64,000 nt of DNA from Cyanobacteria bacterium UBA2566 (GCA_002340255.1 DDLS01000209.1:1-64000), one strand, 5' to 3'; counted from the stretch's first letter, positions 23,321 to 33,485 are shown. The notes: generated by a model not told the origin, from the letters alone. Numbers and translations: made by a program.

Positions 23321-26300
23321 ATGCTTCATCCCCTTCCATCTTCACCGACTAGACTCATTATCGCCCATCCCCAACCGGAATCTTTAGCGTGGCTCTCTAC
23401 CTTTCTACTCGAACAAGGGTATCATATCGAATGGGCTACCGTTCCTTCCCAAGTGATTCCCTTGCTTGATACGGTAGATCCGAGTTTGATCTTTGTAGAA
23501 GTGAGTATCCCCAGCTTTCTCGCCCTGGAACTGTGTGAGTCCCTTCACACCGATCCGAGTTATAAAAATGTACCTATTTTTGCCCTAAATTCCTCCGGTA
23601 CTTCCGTGGATAGAATTGCCTTTTTTGAGGCTGGAGTTAAGGATTATCTGGTGTGTCCCCTCAGCTTAGTTGAACTGCGCGTTAAAGTCGAGAGTTATAT
23701 TCAATACAACAGAAAAGACAAAGAACACCTCGCTTTATGGCGATCGCTCCAGAAAAAAGACTATATCATTGAACAACTTGAAGCCAGTTGGGTCTTATCA
23801 GAAGAACGATTTCATAAAATCTTCTTTTCTAGTCCAAGTTTGCTATTTTTGATGAGCTACGATCGGGGAATTATATTAGAAATAAATGAACATTTCATGG
23901 CATATACTGGCTACGATAGGACGGAGGTGATTGGGGAAAAAATATCTAACTTAAAGTCATTTTTATTCTCTAAAGATTGGGATTCTTTAGTTCAGCAACT
24001 TGAACAAAGAAAAGAGCTGTCTAATATTGAAATTGTCTTCAACAACAAGGACAATCAACAAAGAATTGGTTTGATCTCAGCCCAAGTTATTAAACTAGGG
24101 GGCCAAAAGTATTTATTGTTTAATATTAATGATGTCACTGAATTAACACACTCTAAGCAGTTATTACAAAACTCCGAAAATCAGCTTTTAGCAATGTTTG
24201 GGGCGATGGAGGAAGCGATTATGGTCTTTAACTATGAAGGGGACTGTATTAAAATTGCCCCCACTCGCTCTCCCATTAGTTTGTACCACCAGAAACAAAA
24301 ATTACCTCAAAAAACTGAATATATTATTCCCTCTCAAATTGCTGAATTTAAAAAGTATTGGACGCGGTATGTTATCGATCGCAGAACAACCATAGAAAAC
24401 CTTGAATATTGTTGGCCAATTGAAGGACAAGAACATTGGTTTATGTCCACAATTTCTCCTTTAAACAAAGATACAGCCATTTGGGTTTCCCGTGAAATTA
24501 CTCATCGAAAAGAGACGGAAAGAAAACTCGGGTTACTGGAAAGAGCGATCGCCGCCAGCACCAATGGTATTACTATTAGTGACTCCACTAAACCCGGAAA
24601 TCCGATCATCTACGTCAATTCCGGATTTGAAAAACTAACTGGTTATACAAAAGCTGAAATTCTTGGTCGAACTTGTACCATTTTGCAAGGAGACGATCGG
24701 GATCAATCCGCATTAACGATTTTAAGAAAAGCTCTAAAAGAGAAAAAAGCTTGCCGAATTACTCTCAAAAATCACCGCAAAGATGGCACAGTTTTCTGGA
24801 ATGACCTCTCCTTATCGCCCATTTTCAACGAACAACAAGAACTCGTCTATTATATCGGTGTGCAAACCGATGTTACTGAACTACAGTTGGCTAAAGATAC
24901 CCTCAATCAACAATATCATTTGTTGGAACAAGAAATAGAAGAGCGCAAACGAATCGAGTTTGCACTGCGGAAAAGTGAAATGAAGTATCGCCAATTGGTG
25001 GATTCGGCTAATAGTATCATATTACAAGTTGATTGTAAAGGAAACGTTGTATTTTTTAATGAATTTGCCCAACGTTTTTTTGGGTATACCGAAGCAGAAA
25101 TTATAGGTCAAAATGTTAAAGGTACAATTGTGCCGATCCAAGATACAGAGGGCAATATTTTACACTCGACAATCGACCATATTTTAGAGAACACAGACCA
25201 GTATGTTACCTATGAAAACGAAAATCAACTCAAAAATGGCGATCGCGTTTGGATTGAATGGACGAATCGCATACTCTATAATGAATCTGGAGACATAACG
25301 GGCATACTCAGTGTAGGAATGGATGCCACAGCCCGGAAACAGACTCAACTAGCCCTACAAAGTGCCAAACAAGCAGCAGAAATTGCCAATCAAACCAAAA
25401 GCCAATTTATTGCTCGTATGAGTCATGAATTACGCACTCCTCTGAATGCAATCTTAGGATTCACTCAAATTCTGAGGCGAGAATGTCTTGCAAATTCTGA
25501 ACACCAGGAATATTTGCAAATTATCAATCGCAGTGGAGAGCATTTATTAGACCTGATTAATGATATCCTGTCCCTATCTAAAATTGAAGCCGGTAAAATT
25601 AGTCTCGAAGAAAGCTACTTCAATTTACATCGTTTATTCGATGAAGTGCAGGATATTTTAAAACTCAAAGCTGACCAGAAAGGCATTCTGGTATCAACCA
25701 CTATTAATCCCAACGTTCCGGATTGGGTGATTGCGGATCAGAGAAAACTGCGGCAAATTTTGATCAATTTATTATCCAATAGCCTAAAATTCACCCATCA
25801 AGGAGAAGTGAAACTTCGAGTGTTTCCTGCACCTCAGAGTAATCAGCTTCCGATCCAAGACTATATCTGGGAAATCCAAGATACGGGTGAAGGAATAGAC
25901 TCACAGGAATTACCCTTATTATTTGAACCTTTTATGCAAACCAGCTCCGGGGTGAAATCTGGACAAGGGACGGGGTTAGGTTTGACCATTTGTAAACAAC
26001 TGCTTCAACTGATGGGAGGGGATATTCATATCTCTTCCCAAGTGGGAATGGGAACCTTAGTCAGAGTCCGACTGCCCTTACGAACAGTACATGCGGAAGA
26101 GATTCCAGAGCAGAGAGTGGAAAAACAGGCGATCGCCTTAGCACCCAACCAACCCATCTACCGGATTTTAGTGGTTGATGACCATTGGGAAAATCGGCGA
26201 CTGTTATTAAAACAACTCCAGCTTCTAGGATTTGAGCTGCACGAAGCCGAAAATGGAGAACAAGCCTTAGACTTATGGAGAAGTTGGTCTCCCGATCTGA

Positions 26301-26815
26301 TCTGGATGGATCTACGAATGCCAGTGATGGATGGGTATCAAGCCACTCGCTTGATTCGGATGCAAGAACAAAACACCGGCCGAGCTGCCATTCCGATTTT
26401 AGCCCTCACAGCCAGCGCTTTGGAAGAAGACCAAATCTTGATCGAAGAGGCTGGATGTAACGAATTGGTTTATAAACCGGTTACCCAAGCCGTTTTATTA
26501 GACAAAATGAGTCATTATTTAAGTGTAGAGTACGTCTATGAAACCCGTGACGATCTGGAAATGATTGCACACCCGATCGATCAGACAGAAGCACTATTAA
26601 ATGGAAAGCAGTTAATGAAGATGCCGATGGATTGGCTTAATCAGCTACATCAAGCTGCCACTCAAGCCGATGAAGAGTTTATTCAAAAACTATTGCAAGA
26701 GATTCCGGAGGCTGAGTCCGACTTAAGGGAGGCGATCGCCGATTTACTCCACCATTACCGCCTAGATCGGATTCTTGATGCTACCCTAGAGGCAATCGAG
26801 GGTTTGGCGTATTGA
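23321..26815 (+). CDS. Hybrid sensor histidine kinase (pseudo-receiver, PAS repeats, HisKA/HATPase, receiver)
   Basis: This 1164-aa protein begins with a receiver-like domain (~1-130) that lacks the phosphoacceptor: LIFVEVSIP has Glu where Asp is expected. About four PAS/PAC units follow (e.g. RFHKIFFSSPSLLF, ASTNGITISDS, KYRQLVDSANSIILQVD). Then come HisKA with MSHELRTPLNAILGF (His near 702), an HATPase domain (NLLSNSLKFTHQG, DTGEGI, GTGLGLTICKQL), and a complete receiver (VVDDHWENRR, MDLRMPVMDG). The C-terminal ~90 residues are helical. No transmembrane segments, so it senses internal signals. The ATG at 23321 is preferred to a TTG at 23294. The adenylate cyclase response regulator 103 bp downstream is a plausible partner. 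Confidence 0.9.
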   Translation: MLHPLPSSPTRLIIAHPQPESLAWLSTFLLEQGYHIEWATVPSQVIPLLDTVDPSLIFVEVSIPSFLALELCESLHTDPSYKNVPIFALNSSGTSVDRIAFFEAGVKDYLVCPLSLVELRVKVESYIQYNRKDKEHLALWRSLQKKDYIIEQLEASWVLSEERFHKIFFSSPSLLFLMSYDRGIILEINEHFMAYTGYDRTEVIGEKISNLKSFLFSKDWDSLVQQLEQRKELSNIEIVFNNKDNQQRIGLISAQVIKLGGQKYLLFNINDVTELTHSKQLLQNSENQLLAMFGAMEEAIMVFNYEGDCIKIAPTRSPISLYHQKQKLPQKTEYIIPSQIAEFKKYWTRYVIDRRTTIENLEYCWPIEGQEHWFMSTISPLNKDTAIWVSREITHRKETERKLGLLERAIAASTNGITISDSTKPGNPIIYVNSGFEKLTGYTKAEILGRTCTILQGDDRDQSALTILRKALKEKKACRITLKNHRKDGTVFWNDLSLSPIFNEQQELVYYIGVQTDVTELQLAKDTLNQQYHLLEQEIEERKRIEFALRKSEMKYRQLVDSANSIILQVDCKGNVVFFNEFAQRFFGYTEAEIIGQNVKGTIVPIQDTEGNILHSTIDHILENTDQYVTYENENQLKNGDRVWIEWTNRILYNESGDITGILSVGMDATARKQTQLALQSAKQAAEIANQTKSQFIARMSHELRTPLNAILGFTQILRRECLANSEHQEYLQIINRSGEHLLDLINDILSLSKIEAGKISLEESYFNLHRLFDEVQDILKLKADQKGILVSTTINPNVPDWVIADQRKLRQILINLLSNSLKFTHQGEVKLRVFPAPQSNQLPIQDYIWEIQDTGEGIDSQELPLLFEPFMQTSSGVKSGQGTGLGLTICKQLLQLMGGDIHISSQVGMGTLVRVRLPLRTVHAEEIPEQRVEKQAIALAPNQPIYRILVVDDHWENRRLLLKQLQLLGFELHEAENGEQALDLWRSWSPDLIWMDLRMPVMDGYQATRLIRMQEQNTGRAAIPILALTASALEEDQILIEEAGCNELVYKPVTQAVLLDKMSHYLSVEYVYETRDDLEMIAHPIDQTEALLNGKQLMKMPMDWLNQLHQAATQADEEFIQKLLQEIPEAESDLREAIADLLHHYRLDRILDATLEAIEGLAY

Positions 26816-26918
26816 ACTGAGGATCGATCCAAATGTTATAACGGGGAAAAGGCGATCGAGGCTCAGAAAGTTCGACTATTGTGTTCACACCCCCCATTTT
26901 TCTTTGGGATTTCCGATC

Positions 26919-28421
26919 ATGCAAGACCATACCGTTTTACCCTTGTCTAAGGATATTTTAGTCGTTGATGATAACCCGAATAACATTCGATTTTTATCCC
27001 ATATTCTCACTCAACAAGGGTATCGTGTCCGCAAAGCTATTAATGGCGAATTAGCACTCAATGCTGTGCGTTCTTCTCAACCGGATTTAATCTTGCTCGA
27101 TATTATGATGCCAGATATCAATGGTTATGAACTGTGTGAAGCGATTAAATCCCATCCAGAATATCGAGCAATTCCTGTTATTTTTGTCAGTGCATTAGGG
27201 AGCGATTTAGATAAAACAAGAGCCTTTCAAGTAGGAGGGAACGACTATATTACCAAACCGCTTCAAGTCACGGAAATTCTCTCAAAAATCAACATTCAAC
27301 TGAGCTTGCTTAACCTTCAAGAATTGCTTACACAGGAAGCTCAAGCTCGCCAAAAAGCGGAAGAAAACTATCGCAGTATTTTTGAAAATGCTATTGATGG
27401 CATGTTTCAAACCACTCCAGAGGGGCAATTTGTGAAAGCGAATTTAGCTCTAGCGAAACTCTATGGATATGATTCTCCAGAGGACTTAATTGAAACAATA
27501 CCCAATATTAATGAAAATTTTTATGTCCGTCCTCAACGGCGAGATGAGTTTTTAGCCTATATGGAAATTTATGATTTTGTTGAGGAATTTGAATCAGAAA
27601 TATATTGTAAGAACGGGGATAAAATCTGGATTTCCGAGAGTGTCCGTAAAGTCAAAGGTGAGAATGGCGATCTACTGTACTTTGAAGGAACAGTTCGCAA
27701 TGTTACCGAAAAAAGGAAGATCGAAGAAGAATTACGCAAACAAAGAACAATATCAGAAAAGTTGCTTTTAAATATCCTTCCTCAATATATTGCCGAGAAG
27801 CTCAAAAAAAATCGCCATACTATTGCCGATTACTTGCCTGAAGTCACTGTTTTATTTGCCGACTTAGTTGGCTTCACAGAACTTTCGGCGAAAATAGACC
27901 CGACTGAATTAGTGGATTTGTTGAATCAAATATTTTCTGAATTTGATAAACTAACGCAGCATTATGGGCTAGAAAAAATAAAGACGATTGGTGATTCCTA
28001 TATGGTGGTCGGAGGCTTGCCTGTTTACCAGAATATACAAGAGGAAAAATCTATTAAAAGAGTTGCAAACTTGGCTTTAGATATGCAGGAAGTCATCAAA
28101 GATTTTAATCGTCCTTGTGTCCTAGAAAATCGGTTGGAACTGCGCAATAGTCAACCCTTTCAACTGCGAATTGGTATCAATACGGGGCCGGTAGTTGCTG
28201 GGGTTATTGGAGTTAGTAAATTGCAATTGGATTTGTGGGGAGATACGGTTAACGTAGCGTCTCGGATGGAATCTCAAGGTTTACCCGGTAAGATTCAAGT
28301 GACTCAAGCCACCTACGATCAATTACAAGATACATTTATTTTAGAAAAACGAGGCTCATTTACGGTGAAAGGACGAGGAAGAATGACGACTTATTGGCTA
28401 TTGAGTGAGCGGGAAGGATGA
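26919..28421 (+). CDS. Receiver-PAS-class III adenylate cyclase
   Basis: This 500-aa protein starts with a receiver (ILVVDDNPNN, phosphoacceptor in LILLDIMMPDINGY, then YITKPLQ). A PAS domain with PAC follows (YRSIFENAIDGMFQTTPEG to EGTVRNVTE), then a coiled-coil linker and a class III cyclase domain. Metal-binding Asp residues are in VLFADLVGFT and KTIGDSYMV. The Lys in EKIKTIGD and Asp in LDLWGDTVNVASRM are the adenine-selecting pair, so the product should be cAMP rather than cGMP. Phosphorylation by the neighbouring kinase would switch cAMP output. ATG at 26919 preferred. It overlaps the next gene by 4 bp. Confidence 0.92.
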   Translation: MQDHTVLPLSKDILVVDDNPNNIRFLSHILTQQGYRVRKAINGELALNAVRSSQPDLILLDIMMPDINGYELCEAIKSHPEYRAIPVIFVSALGSDLDKTRAFQVGGNDYITKPLQVTEILSKINIQLSLLNLQELLTQEAQARQKAEENYRSIFENAIDGMFQTTPEGQFVKANLALAKLYGYDSPEDLIETIPNINENFYVRPQRRDEFLAYMEIYDFVEEFESEIYCKNGDKIWISESVRKVKGENGDLLYFEGTVRNVTEKRKIEEELRKQRTISEKLLLNILPQYIAEKLKKNRHTIADYLPEVTVLFADLVGFTELSAKIDPTELVDLLNQIFSEFDKLTQHYGLEKIKTIGDSYMVVGGLPVYQNIQEEKSIKRVANLALDMQEVIKDFNRPCVLENRLELRNSQPFQLRIGINTGPVVAGVIGVSKLQLDLWGDTVNVASRMESQGLPGKIQVTQATYDQLQDTFILEKRGSFTVKGRGRMTTYWLLSEREG

Positions 28422-29281
28422 GGACTCAATCTCGTTGGGTAGGTTGGTGCTGGGCATCTATTTGTATTTTGCTTTGGGGTTCGGCTTTTCCGGGAGTTCG
28501 TTATGTTGTGCAAACGATTCATCCGCTCAATTTCGTGGCGTTTAGATTTTTAATTGCTTCTTTGGGACTAGCGGTGTTTGCTATGATTTCTGGGAAAATT
28601 CGTCGCCCCCATTCGTCCGATTTACCCCGATTATTACTCCAAGGATGTTTAGGGGTTTCTTTCTATCATTTACTCTTATCTTGGGGACAAACGGTGGTTC
28701 CCGCAGGTACGGCAAGTATTTTAAATGCTTCTAGTCCCTGTATAGCAGCGATTCTCGCCGCTACGATTCTCAAGGAATCCTTACCGCTTCAAGGGTGGTT
28801 AGGAATGGCTTTGGGGTTAGGAGGAATCGTGTTAATTGTTCTGGGAAAAGGACAAGATTTGACTTTTGCTCTATCCTCTGGGCTGATTTTAATGGCAGCG
28901 TTTTCTCAAGGCTTCTATTTTGTCCTTCAGCGACCGTTTTTTGAGCGCTATTCTCCTTTAGAATTAGCGAGTTATACGGTCTGGTTTGGGACTCTACCCA
29001 TTCTGTTCTTTGTCCGATTTCCTGATACGCTGAAAGTGGGTTTAGTGGTGGGTTATTTGGGGATTTTTCCCGGTGCGATCGCCTATATCGCTTGGACGTA
29101 TACCTTAGCACACTTATCCACGGCCCAAGCTTCTAGTTTTCTCTATTTAGTGCCAATTATCGCTACCACAATCGGTTGGCTGGTTTTGGGAGAATCCTTA
29201 ACTCTGACTGTGGCGATCGCAGGTGCTATGATTCTGATGGGTGTATTTTGGGTCAATCAGAGCCAGAGCAAGGTAAACTGA
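28418..29281 (+). CDS. EamA-family (DMT) membrane transporter
   Basis: This 287-aa protein has ten hydrophobic helices in two EamA repeats: WASICILLWGSAFPGVRYVV at the start of repeat one and the second repeat from ALSSGLILMAAFSQG, ending LVLGESLTLTVAIAGAMILMGV. Such proteins export amino acids, nucleobases or other small metabolites; the substrate is not readable. Its ATG overlaps the cyclase stop (ATGA), so it is translationally coupled to the signalling gene, which is unusual. Confidence 0.88.
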   Translation: MRTQSRWVGWCWASICILLWGSAFPGVRYVVQTIHPLNFVAFRFLIASLGLAVFAMISGKIRRPHSSDLPRLLLQGCLGVSFYHLLLSWGQTVVPAGTASILNASSPCIAAILAATILKESLPLQGWLGMALGLGGIVLIVLGKGQDLTFALSSGLILMAAFSQGFYFVLQRPFFERYSPLELASYTVWFGTLPILFFVRFPDTLKVGLVVGYLGIFPGAIAYIAWTYTLAHLSTAQASSFLYLVPIIATTIGWLVLGESLTLTVAIAGAMILMGVFWVNQSQSKVN

Positions 29282-29326
29282 TGAATCGCGATCGCCTGAA
29301 ATTTGCTGTGGAAACGTCCGGGTTAT

Positions 29327-31465
29327 ATGTCTACATTCCTCTTAGAAGTTGGTACAGAAGAACTCCCTGCTGATTTTATCACCAGTGCGATTGAGCAGTG
29401 GCGATCGCTCATTGGCCAAAGTTTAGCAGACGAACTGCTTACTCCCGAAAGTATCGAGGTGTACGCGACTCCCCGTCGTCTGTCTGTACTCATTGATGGA
29501 CTACCCCAGCAACAACCTGACCGAGAAGAAGAAGTCAAAGGCCCTCCCGCTAAAGCTGCATTTAAGGACGGGAAACCGACCAAGGCCGCAGAAGGATTTG
29601 CTAAAAAGCAAGGGGTAAAGGTAGAGGATTTCGAGATTCGACCGACGGAAAAGGGCGATTTTGTCTTTATTCGCAAACAAATCCCCGGACGCTTGGTTTC
29701 GGAACTCTTGAGTGCATGGGTTCCCCAATGGATTTCTGGGTTAGAAGGACGACGGTTTATGCGTTGGGGAGATGGTCAAATTCGCTTTCCCCGTCCCATT
29801 CGCTGGTTAGTGGCGCTGTTCGATGAGCAGCTCCTGCCGATTGTACTCGAAAATGGTTCTACTGAGATTGTTGGCGATCGCCTCTCCTATGGCCATCGCG
29901 TCCTCCATCCTCAACCCGTGAGTCTTGAGCAAGCTTCGGACTATCTACAAGCTATGGAGTCGATTTTTATTCAAGTTGACCCACAAAAGCGCGAAGAAAC
30001 CATCAAAACTCAAGTCCAAGCGTGCGCGGAAAAGTTAGGCGGATATGCACGAATTTCCCCCGATTTACTCGCAGAAGTCACCAACTTAGTCGAATATCCT
30101 ACCGCAGTCGCGGGCAAGTTTGATGACCAATTTCTGCAACTCCCCACGGAAGTGACGACGATGGAAATGGAGTCCCATCAACGCTATTTTCCCGTATTTA
30201 AATCCCCAGAATCAGCAGAACTCTTGCCCTATTTTATTACCGTTTCTAATGGTGACCCTGCCAAATCTGACCCGATCGCCCAGGGAAATGAGCGGGTGAT
30301 TCGCGCTAGACTGGCTGATGGTCAGTTTTTCTATCAAGCGGATTTAGCTAAACCCCTAGAACGTTATGTCGATCAGTTAGAAGCAGTCACATTTCAGGAA
30401 AAATTAGGCTCAGTTCGAGATAAAGTCGAGCGTATTCGGACTTGTGTTCGGGTTTTGGCCGAACAACTCCAGTTAACAGAATCAGAGCGGGAATTATGCG
30501 ATCGCACAGCTCTATTATGTAAAGCAGATTTAGTCACGCAAATGGTGTACGAGTTCCCAGAGTTGCAGGGAGTGATGGGGGAAAAATATGCTCGTACCAG
30601 TGGAGAACCGGAAGCCGTTGCTACCGGTATTGTAGAGCATTATCTACCCAAAGGTGCTGGGGATAGTTTACCGCAAACTATGGTCGGTCAAGTTGTCGGA
30701 ATGGGCGATCGCCTGGATACATTAATCAGTATCTTTAGTTTAGGCATGATTCCCAGTGGCTCCTCCGATCCCTTCGCCCTCAGACGCGCAGCCAATGCCA
30801 TCATTAGTATTACCTGGGAGGGCTATTTACCCCTGGATCTGCATCAACTCCTGGTGGATAGTGTAGCCTCCTGCTGGCCCAATAGCGACCTTCCCAATTT
30901 AGTCCCCACCTTAGAAGAGTTTTTCCTGCAACGCATCCGCACCCAACTCCAGGAAGACAAAAGCATTGATTACGATCTCGTGAATGCCGTTTTAGGGGAA
31001 GATGACCCCGAATATGCCAGTCGCGGATTAGCCGATCTGCTAGACTTGCTCAAACGCGCCCTATTTTTGCAAGAAATCCGCACATCTGGACAGTTAGACG
31101 CAATTTACGCCACCGTCAACCGTTCTACTCGGTTAGCGGTTAAGGGAAGTTTGGACAAAGAACAACTCGATCCCGTGGGAGTGGTGAAACCCGACTTATT
31201 CGAGCAAGCGTCAGAACAAGCCTTTTACGATGCCATGGTCAAAATTGTGCCCCAAACCCAACGCTGTCAAGAAACGCGCAACTATCAAGATTTGGTCAAT
31301 GCTTTAGGGGAAATTGCCCCTACGGTGAGTCGCTTCTTCGATGGCGAAGATAGCGTGCTGGTGATGGCGGAAGATGCAAAGATACAAACCAACCGGTTGA
31401 ATTTACTGGGAATTTTGCGAAATCATGCGCGGGTTTTGGCGGATTTTGGGGCGATCGTCAATTAA
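29327..31465 (+). CDS. glyS: Glycine--tRNA ligase beta subunit
   Basis: This 712-aa subunit of the bacterial alpha2beta2 glycyl-tRNA synthetase charges tRNA-Gly with glycine. It begins MSTFLLEVGTEELPADFI, the family start motif. It also has GPPAKAAFKDGKPTKAAEGF, RFMRWGDGQIRFPRPIRW and MEMESHQRYFPVF, with an anticodon-binding C-terminal region ending ALGEIAPTVSRFFDGEDSVLVMAED. I use the ATG at 29327; an upstream in-frame start at 29303 adds eight atypical residues. The alpha subunit glyQ is not in the window. It is 45 bp after the EamA gene. Confidence 0.96.
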   Translation: MSTFLLEVGTEELPADFITSAIEQWRSLIGQSLADELLTPESIEVYATPRRLSVLIDGLPQQQPDREEEVKGPPAKAAFKDGKPTKAAEGFAKKQGVKVEDFEIRPTEKGDFVFIRKQIPGRLVSELLSAWVPQWISGLEGRRFMRWGDGQIRFPRPIRWLVALFDEQLLPIVLENGSTEIVGDRLSYGHRVLHPQPVSLEQASDYLQAMESIFIQVDPQKREETIKTQVQACAEKLGGYARISPDLLAEVTNLVEYPTAVAGKFDDQFLQLPTEVTTMEMESHQRYFPVFKSPESAELLPYFITVSNGDPAKSDPIAQGNERVIRARLADGQFFYQADLAKPLERYVDQLEAVTFQEKLGSVRDKVERIRTCVRVLAEQLQLTESERELCDRTALLCKADLVTQMVYEFPELQGVMGEKYARTSGEPEAVATGIVEHYLPKGAGDSLPQTMVGQVVGMGDRLDTLISIFSLGMIPSGSSDPFALRRAANAIISITWEGYLPLDLHQLLVDSVASCWPNSDLPNLVPTLEEFFLQRIRTQLQEDKSIDYDLVNAVLGEDDPEYASRGLADLLDLLKRALFLQEIRTSGQLDAIYATVNRSTRLAVKGSLDKEQLDPVGVVKPDLFEQASEQAFYDAMVKIVPQTQRCQETRNYQDLVNALGEIAPTVSRFFDGEDSVLVMAEDAKIQTNRLNLLGILRNHARVLADFGAIVN

Positions 31466-31476
31466 CCTCCGTGTCC

Positions 31477-31491
31477 AGAAACCGGGTTTCT
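31477..31491. repeat. Palindrome AGAAACCGGGTTTCT
   Basis: This 15-bp palindrome lies 11 bp after the glyS stop. Three further copies or variants lie at 33422-33436, 33471-33485 and 34120-34134. Here it could act as part of a bidirectional terminator between convergent glyS and the kinase gene. Confidence 0.75.
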
Positions 31492-31514
31492 AGTCCCTAG
31501 CAGTGGGGGCGGGT

Positions 31515-33332
31515 TTAGGGAATAAATCCTTCTGAAACAAGGGGAAGGACAACCCGCAGCCCGATGAATCCGCCCCGATTGTCAGGATTGTAGTTTTTCC
31601 GACTCGCGCAACGACAAGTCCTAGAAAGGCAGTTGCTCCAAGAACCACCGCGAAGTACTTTTGTGCTTTTATCGCCGCCGAATAACCCTGTCAATACTTT
31701 TCTATATATGCTATCGCTATCTAGCCATGTACTACCATCAATAGGAGCGTTCCTGTAATCTTCATGATAGTCGTCAGTACACCACTCCCATAAGTTGCCA
31801 TGCATATCGTACAAACCAAACCCATTGGGCGGAAAACTGCCTACTGGGGTCGTTTTCTGACGACGTTTACCTTCCGGCTCATCAGCATATGTGTAACTAG
31901 ACCGATCAAAATTGGCGAATTTAGTAGTCAGGGTTTCCCCAAAATGAAACGGGGTAGCTGTTCGGGCGCGACAGACATATTCCCATTCTGCCTCTGAAGG
32001 CAAGCGATAGGATTTTCCCGCATACTGGGAGAGCCGGGAGCAGAATTCCTCGCAGTCGTACCATGAAACTTGTTCTACGGGCAAGTTATCTCCCTCAACA
32101 TCAGAGGGACTAAACGGCAGGGCACGATTCACTTGAGGAAACAAAGCTACCCTGAGCCATTGAGCCTGTGTAATCAAGAATTTTCCCATATAAAACGGTG
32201 GCATCGTTACCGAATGCTGGGGTTTTTCGCTATCATGTCCTTCTCCCTCTGGCGAACCCATGAGGAACTTTCCCCCAGGAATGGCTACCATATCTAAACC
32301 TATCCCTTCTCCTAAATCTTCTCGATAATACTGCGCTTCTCTATTTTCTCGTTTAACTACTTTTCCCCGTCGGTTTACCGTCAGCACTTCAAACTGAAAT
32401 TTAGCCAGAGAGGTTTGGGGAGATTGATCTACACAGAGGAGGGTTAGATGTACAGGATTTGGTGTACCTGGTTTCGGTTGCGCTTTTCCAATGACTTGGG
32501 TAGGCGCAGTTGGATTCTGAAGCGTCTTCACCTCTTCTAAAACTTCCTCGGCTGAAGCATAGCGATCCTTGAAATGATACCATATCATCCTCTGTAATAC
32601 TCGCTGCAATCCTGGACTTGCATGAGAAGCAAAGGGCTGCCAGATGACTTCTAAATCCTCATCAAATGACAAGAGATCGGACGCTTTTCCCGTCAGCGCT
32701 TCAATGGCTATTATTCCCACTGCATAGATATCGCTACAGAGCTTTGGTCTTCCTTGACTTTGTTCACTCGGCATATATTCGGGTGTACCAACAGCAACCG
32801 TCAGTTGAGTGCTTCCTCTCAGTCGAGTTAACTGAGACAGTTCTTGCTTCACTGCTCCAAAGTCAATCAGCACCAATTTGCGATCGTCCTTGCGCCGCAT
32901 CAAATTATCCGGTTTAATATCCCGATGAATCACCCCATTTTGATGCAAAAACGTCAAGGGAGTGAGGATATCCTGCAATAACTGAATCACCTGCTCCTCT
33001 GACCAAGGTTTTCCCGGTTGTATCTCCTCACTCAACTCATGACCCTGGATATAGTCTTGAACCAGATAAAACTCTTCCCCTTGAGTAAAATAAGCCAGCA
33101 GTTGGGGAATTTGCGGATGTTGTCCCAATTGTTGCAGCGTCTTAGCTTCCGTCTCAAACAACCGCTTGGCTGTATCGAGTTGTTTGGGATCATTGAACTG
33201 AGGCTTCAGTTGCTTCACCACACACAAAGGATGTCCCGGAAGATGGAGATCTCGCGCTAGGTAGGTGATGCCAAACCCTCCTCGACCCAGTTCCCTTTCT
33301 ATCTGGTAGCGACCCGCAAGCGGTTGTGACAT
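31515..33332 (-). CDS. Serine/threonine protein kinase fused to FGE-sulfatase domain
   Basis: This 605-aa protein has a Hanks-type kinase in residues ~8-275: glycine loop ELGRGGFGITY, Lys in CVVKQL, catalytic HRDIKPDNLMRR, and LIDFGAVKQ. After a Pro/Thr linker, residues ~345-600 form a formylglycine-generating-enzyme/sulfatase-modifying domain (MVAIPGGKFLMGSPEGEG, PVEQVSWYDCEEFCSRLS, YRLPSEAEWEYVCRA, GNLWEWCTDDY, VLRGGSWSN). No transmembrane segment is seen. Such fusions recur in cyanobacteria; the FGE-like domain may bind a ligand rather than make formylglycine. The kinase is a candidate source of the phosphothreonine read by the FHA protein at 20932-21510, which is speculation. Confidence 0.92.
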   Translation of the reverse strand: MSQPLAGRYQIERELGRGGFGITYLARDLHLPGHPLCVVKQLKPQFNDPKQLDTAKRLFETEAKTLQQLGQHPQIPQLLAYFTQGEEFYLVQDYIQGHELSEEIQPGKPWSEEQVIQLLQDILTPLTFLHQNGVIHRDIKPDNLMRRKDDRKLVLIDFGAVKQELSQLTRLRGSTQLTVAVGTPEYMPSEQSQGRPKLCSDIYAVGIIAIEALTGKASDLLSFDEDLEVIWQPFASHASPGLQRVLQRMIWYHFKDRYASAEEVLEEVKTLQNPTAPTQVIGKAQPKPGTPNPVHLTLLCVDQSPQTSLAKFQFEVLTVNRRGKVVKRENREAQYYREDLGEGIGLDMVAIPGGKFLMGSPEGEGHDSEKPQHSVTMPPFYMGKFLITQAQWLRVALFPQVNRALPFSPSDVEGDNLPVEQVSWYDCEEFCSRLSQYAGKSYRLPSEAEWEYVCRARTATPFHFGETLTTKFANFDRSSYTYADEPEGKRRQKTTPVGSFPPNGFGLYDMHGNLWEWCTDDYHEDYRNAPIDGSTWLDSDSIYRKVLTGLFGGDKSTKVLRGGSWSNCLSRTCRCASRKNYNPDNRGGFIGLRVVLPLVSEGFIP

Positions 33333-33421
33333 TTCAATTAAAAATTAAAAATGATTGGTTGGTGGGTGAGTGACCCCAACCTTAGTATAGTACAAACTTA
33401 ACGATAACCTCCCCCGTGGAA

Positions 33422-33485
33422 AGAAACCGGGTTTCTACCCAAGTTGAGGACACCAACGAAAAGATACACGAGAAACCCGGTTTCT
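33422..33485. repeat. Two AGAAACC[G/C]GGTTTCT palindromes upstream of the kinase gene
   Basis: AGAAACCGGGTTTCT at 33422-33436 and AGAAACCCGGTTTCT at 33471-33485 are both 15-bp palindromes, separated by 34 bp. They are copies of the element at 31477-31491. Confidence 0.75.

Noticed and set aside
29323..29676. 117-aa frame antisense to the start of glyS
   Set aside because: It lies wholly within glyS on the other strand and has no family resemblance; it is a shadow of the GC-rich coding frame.
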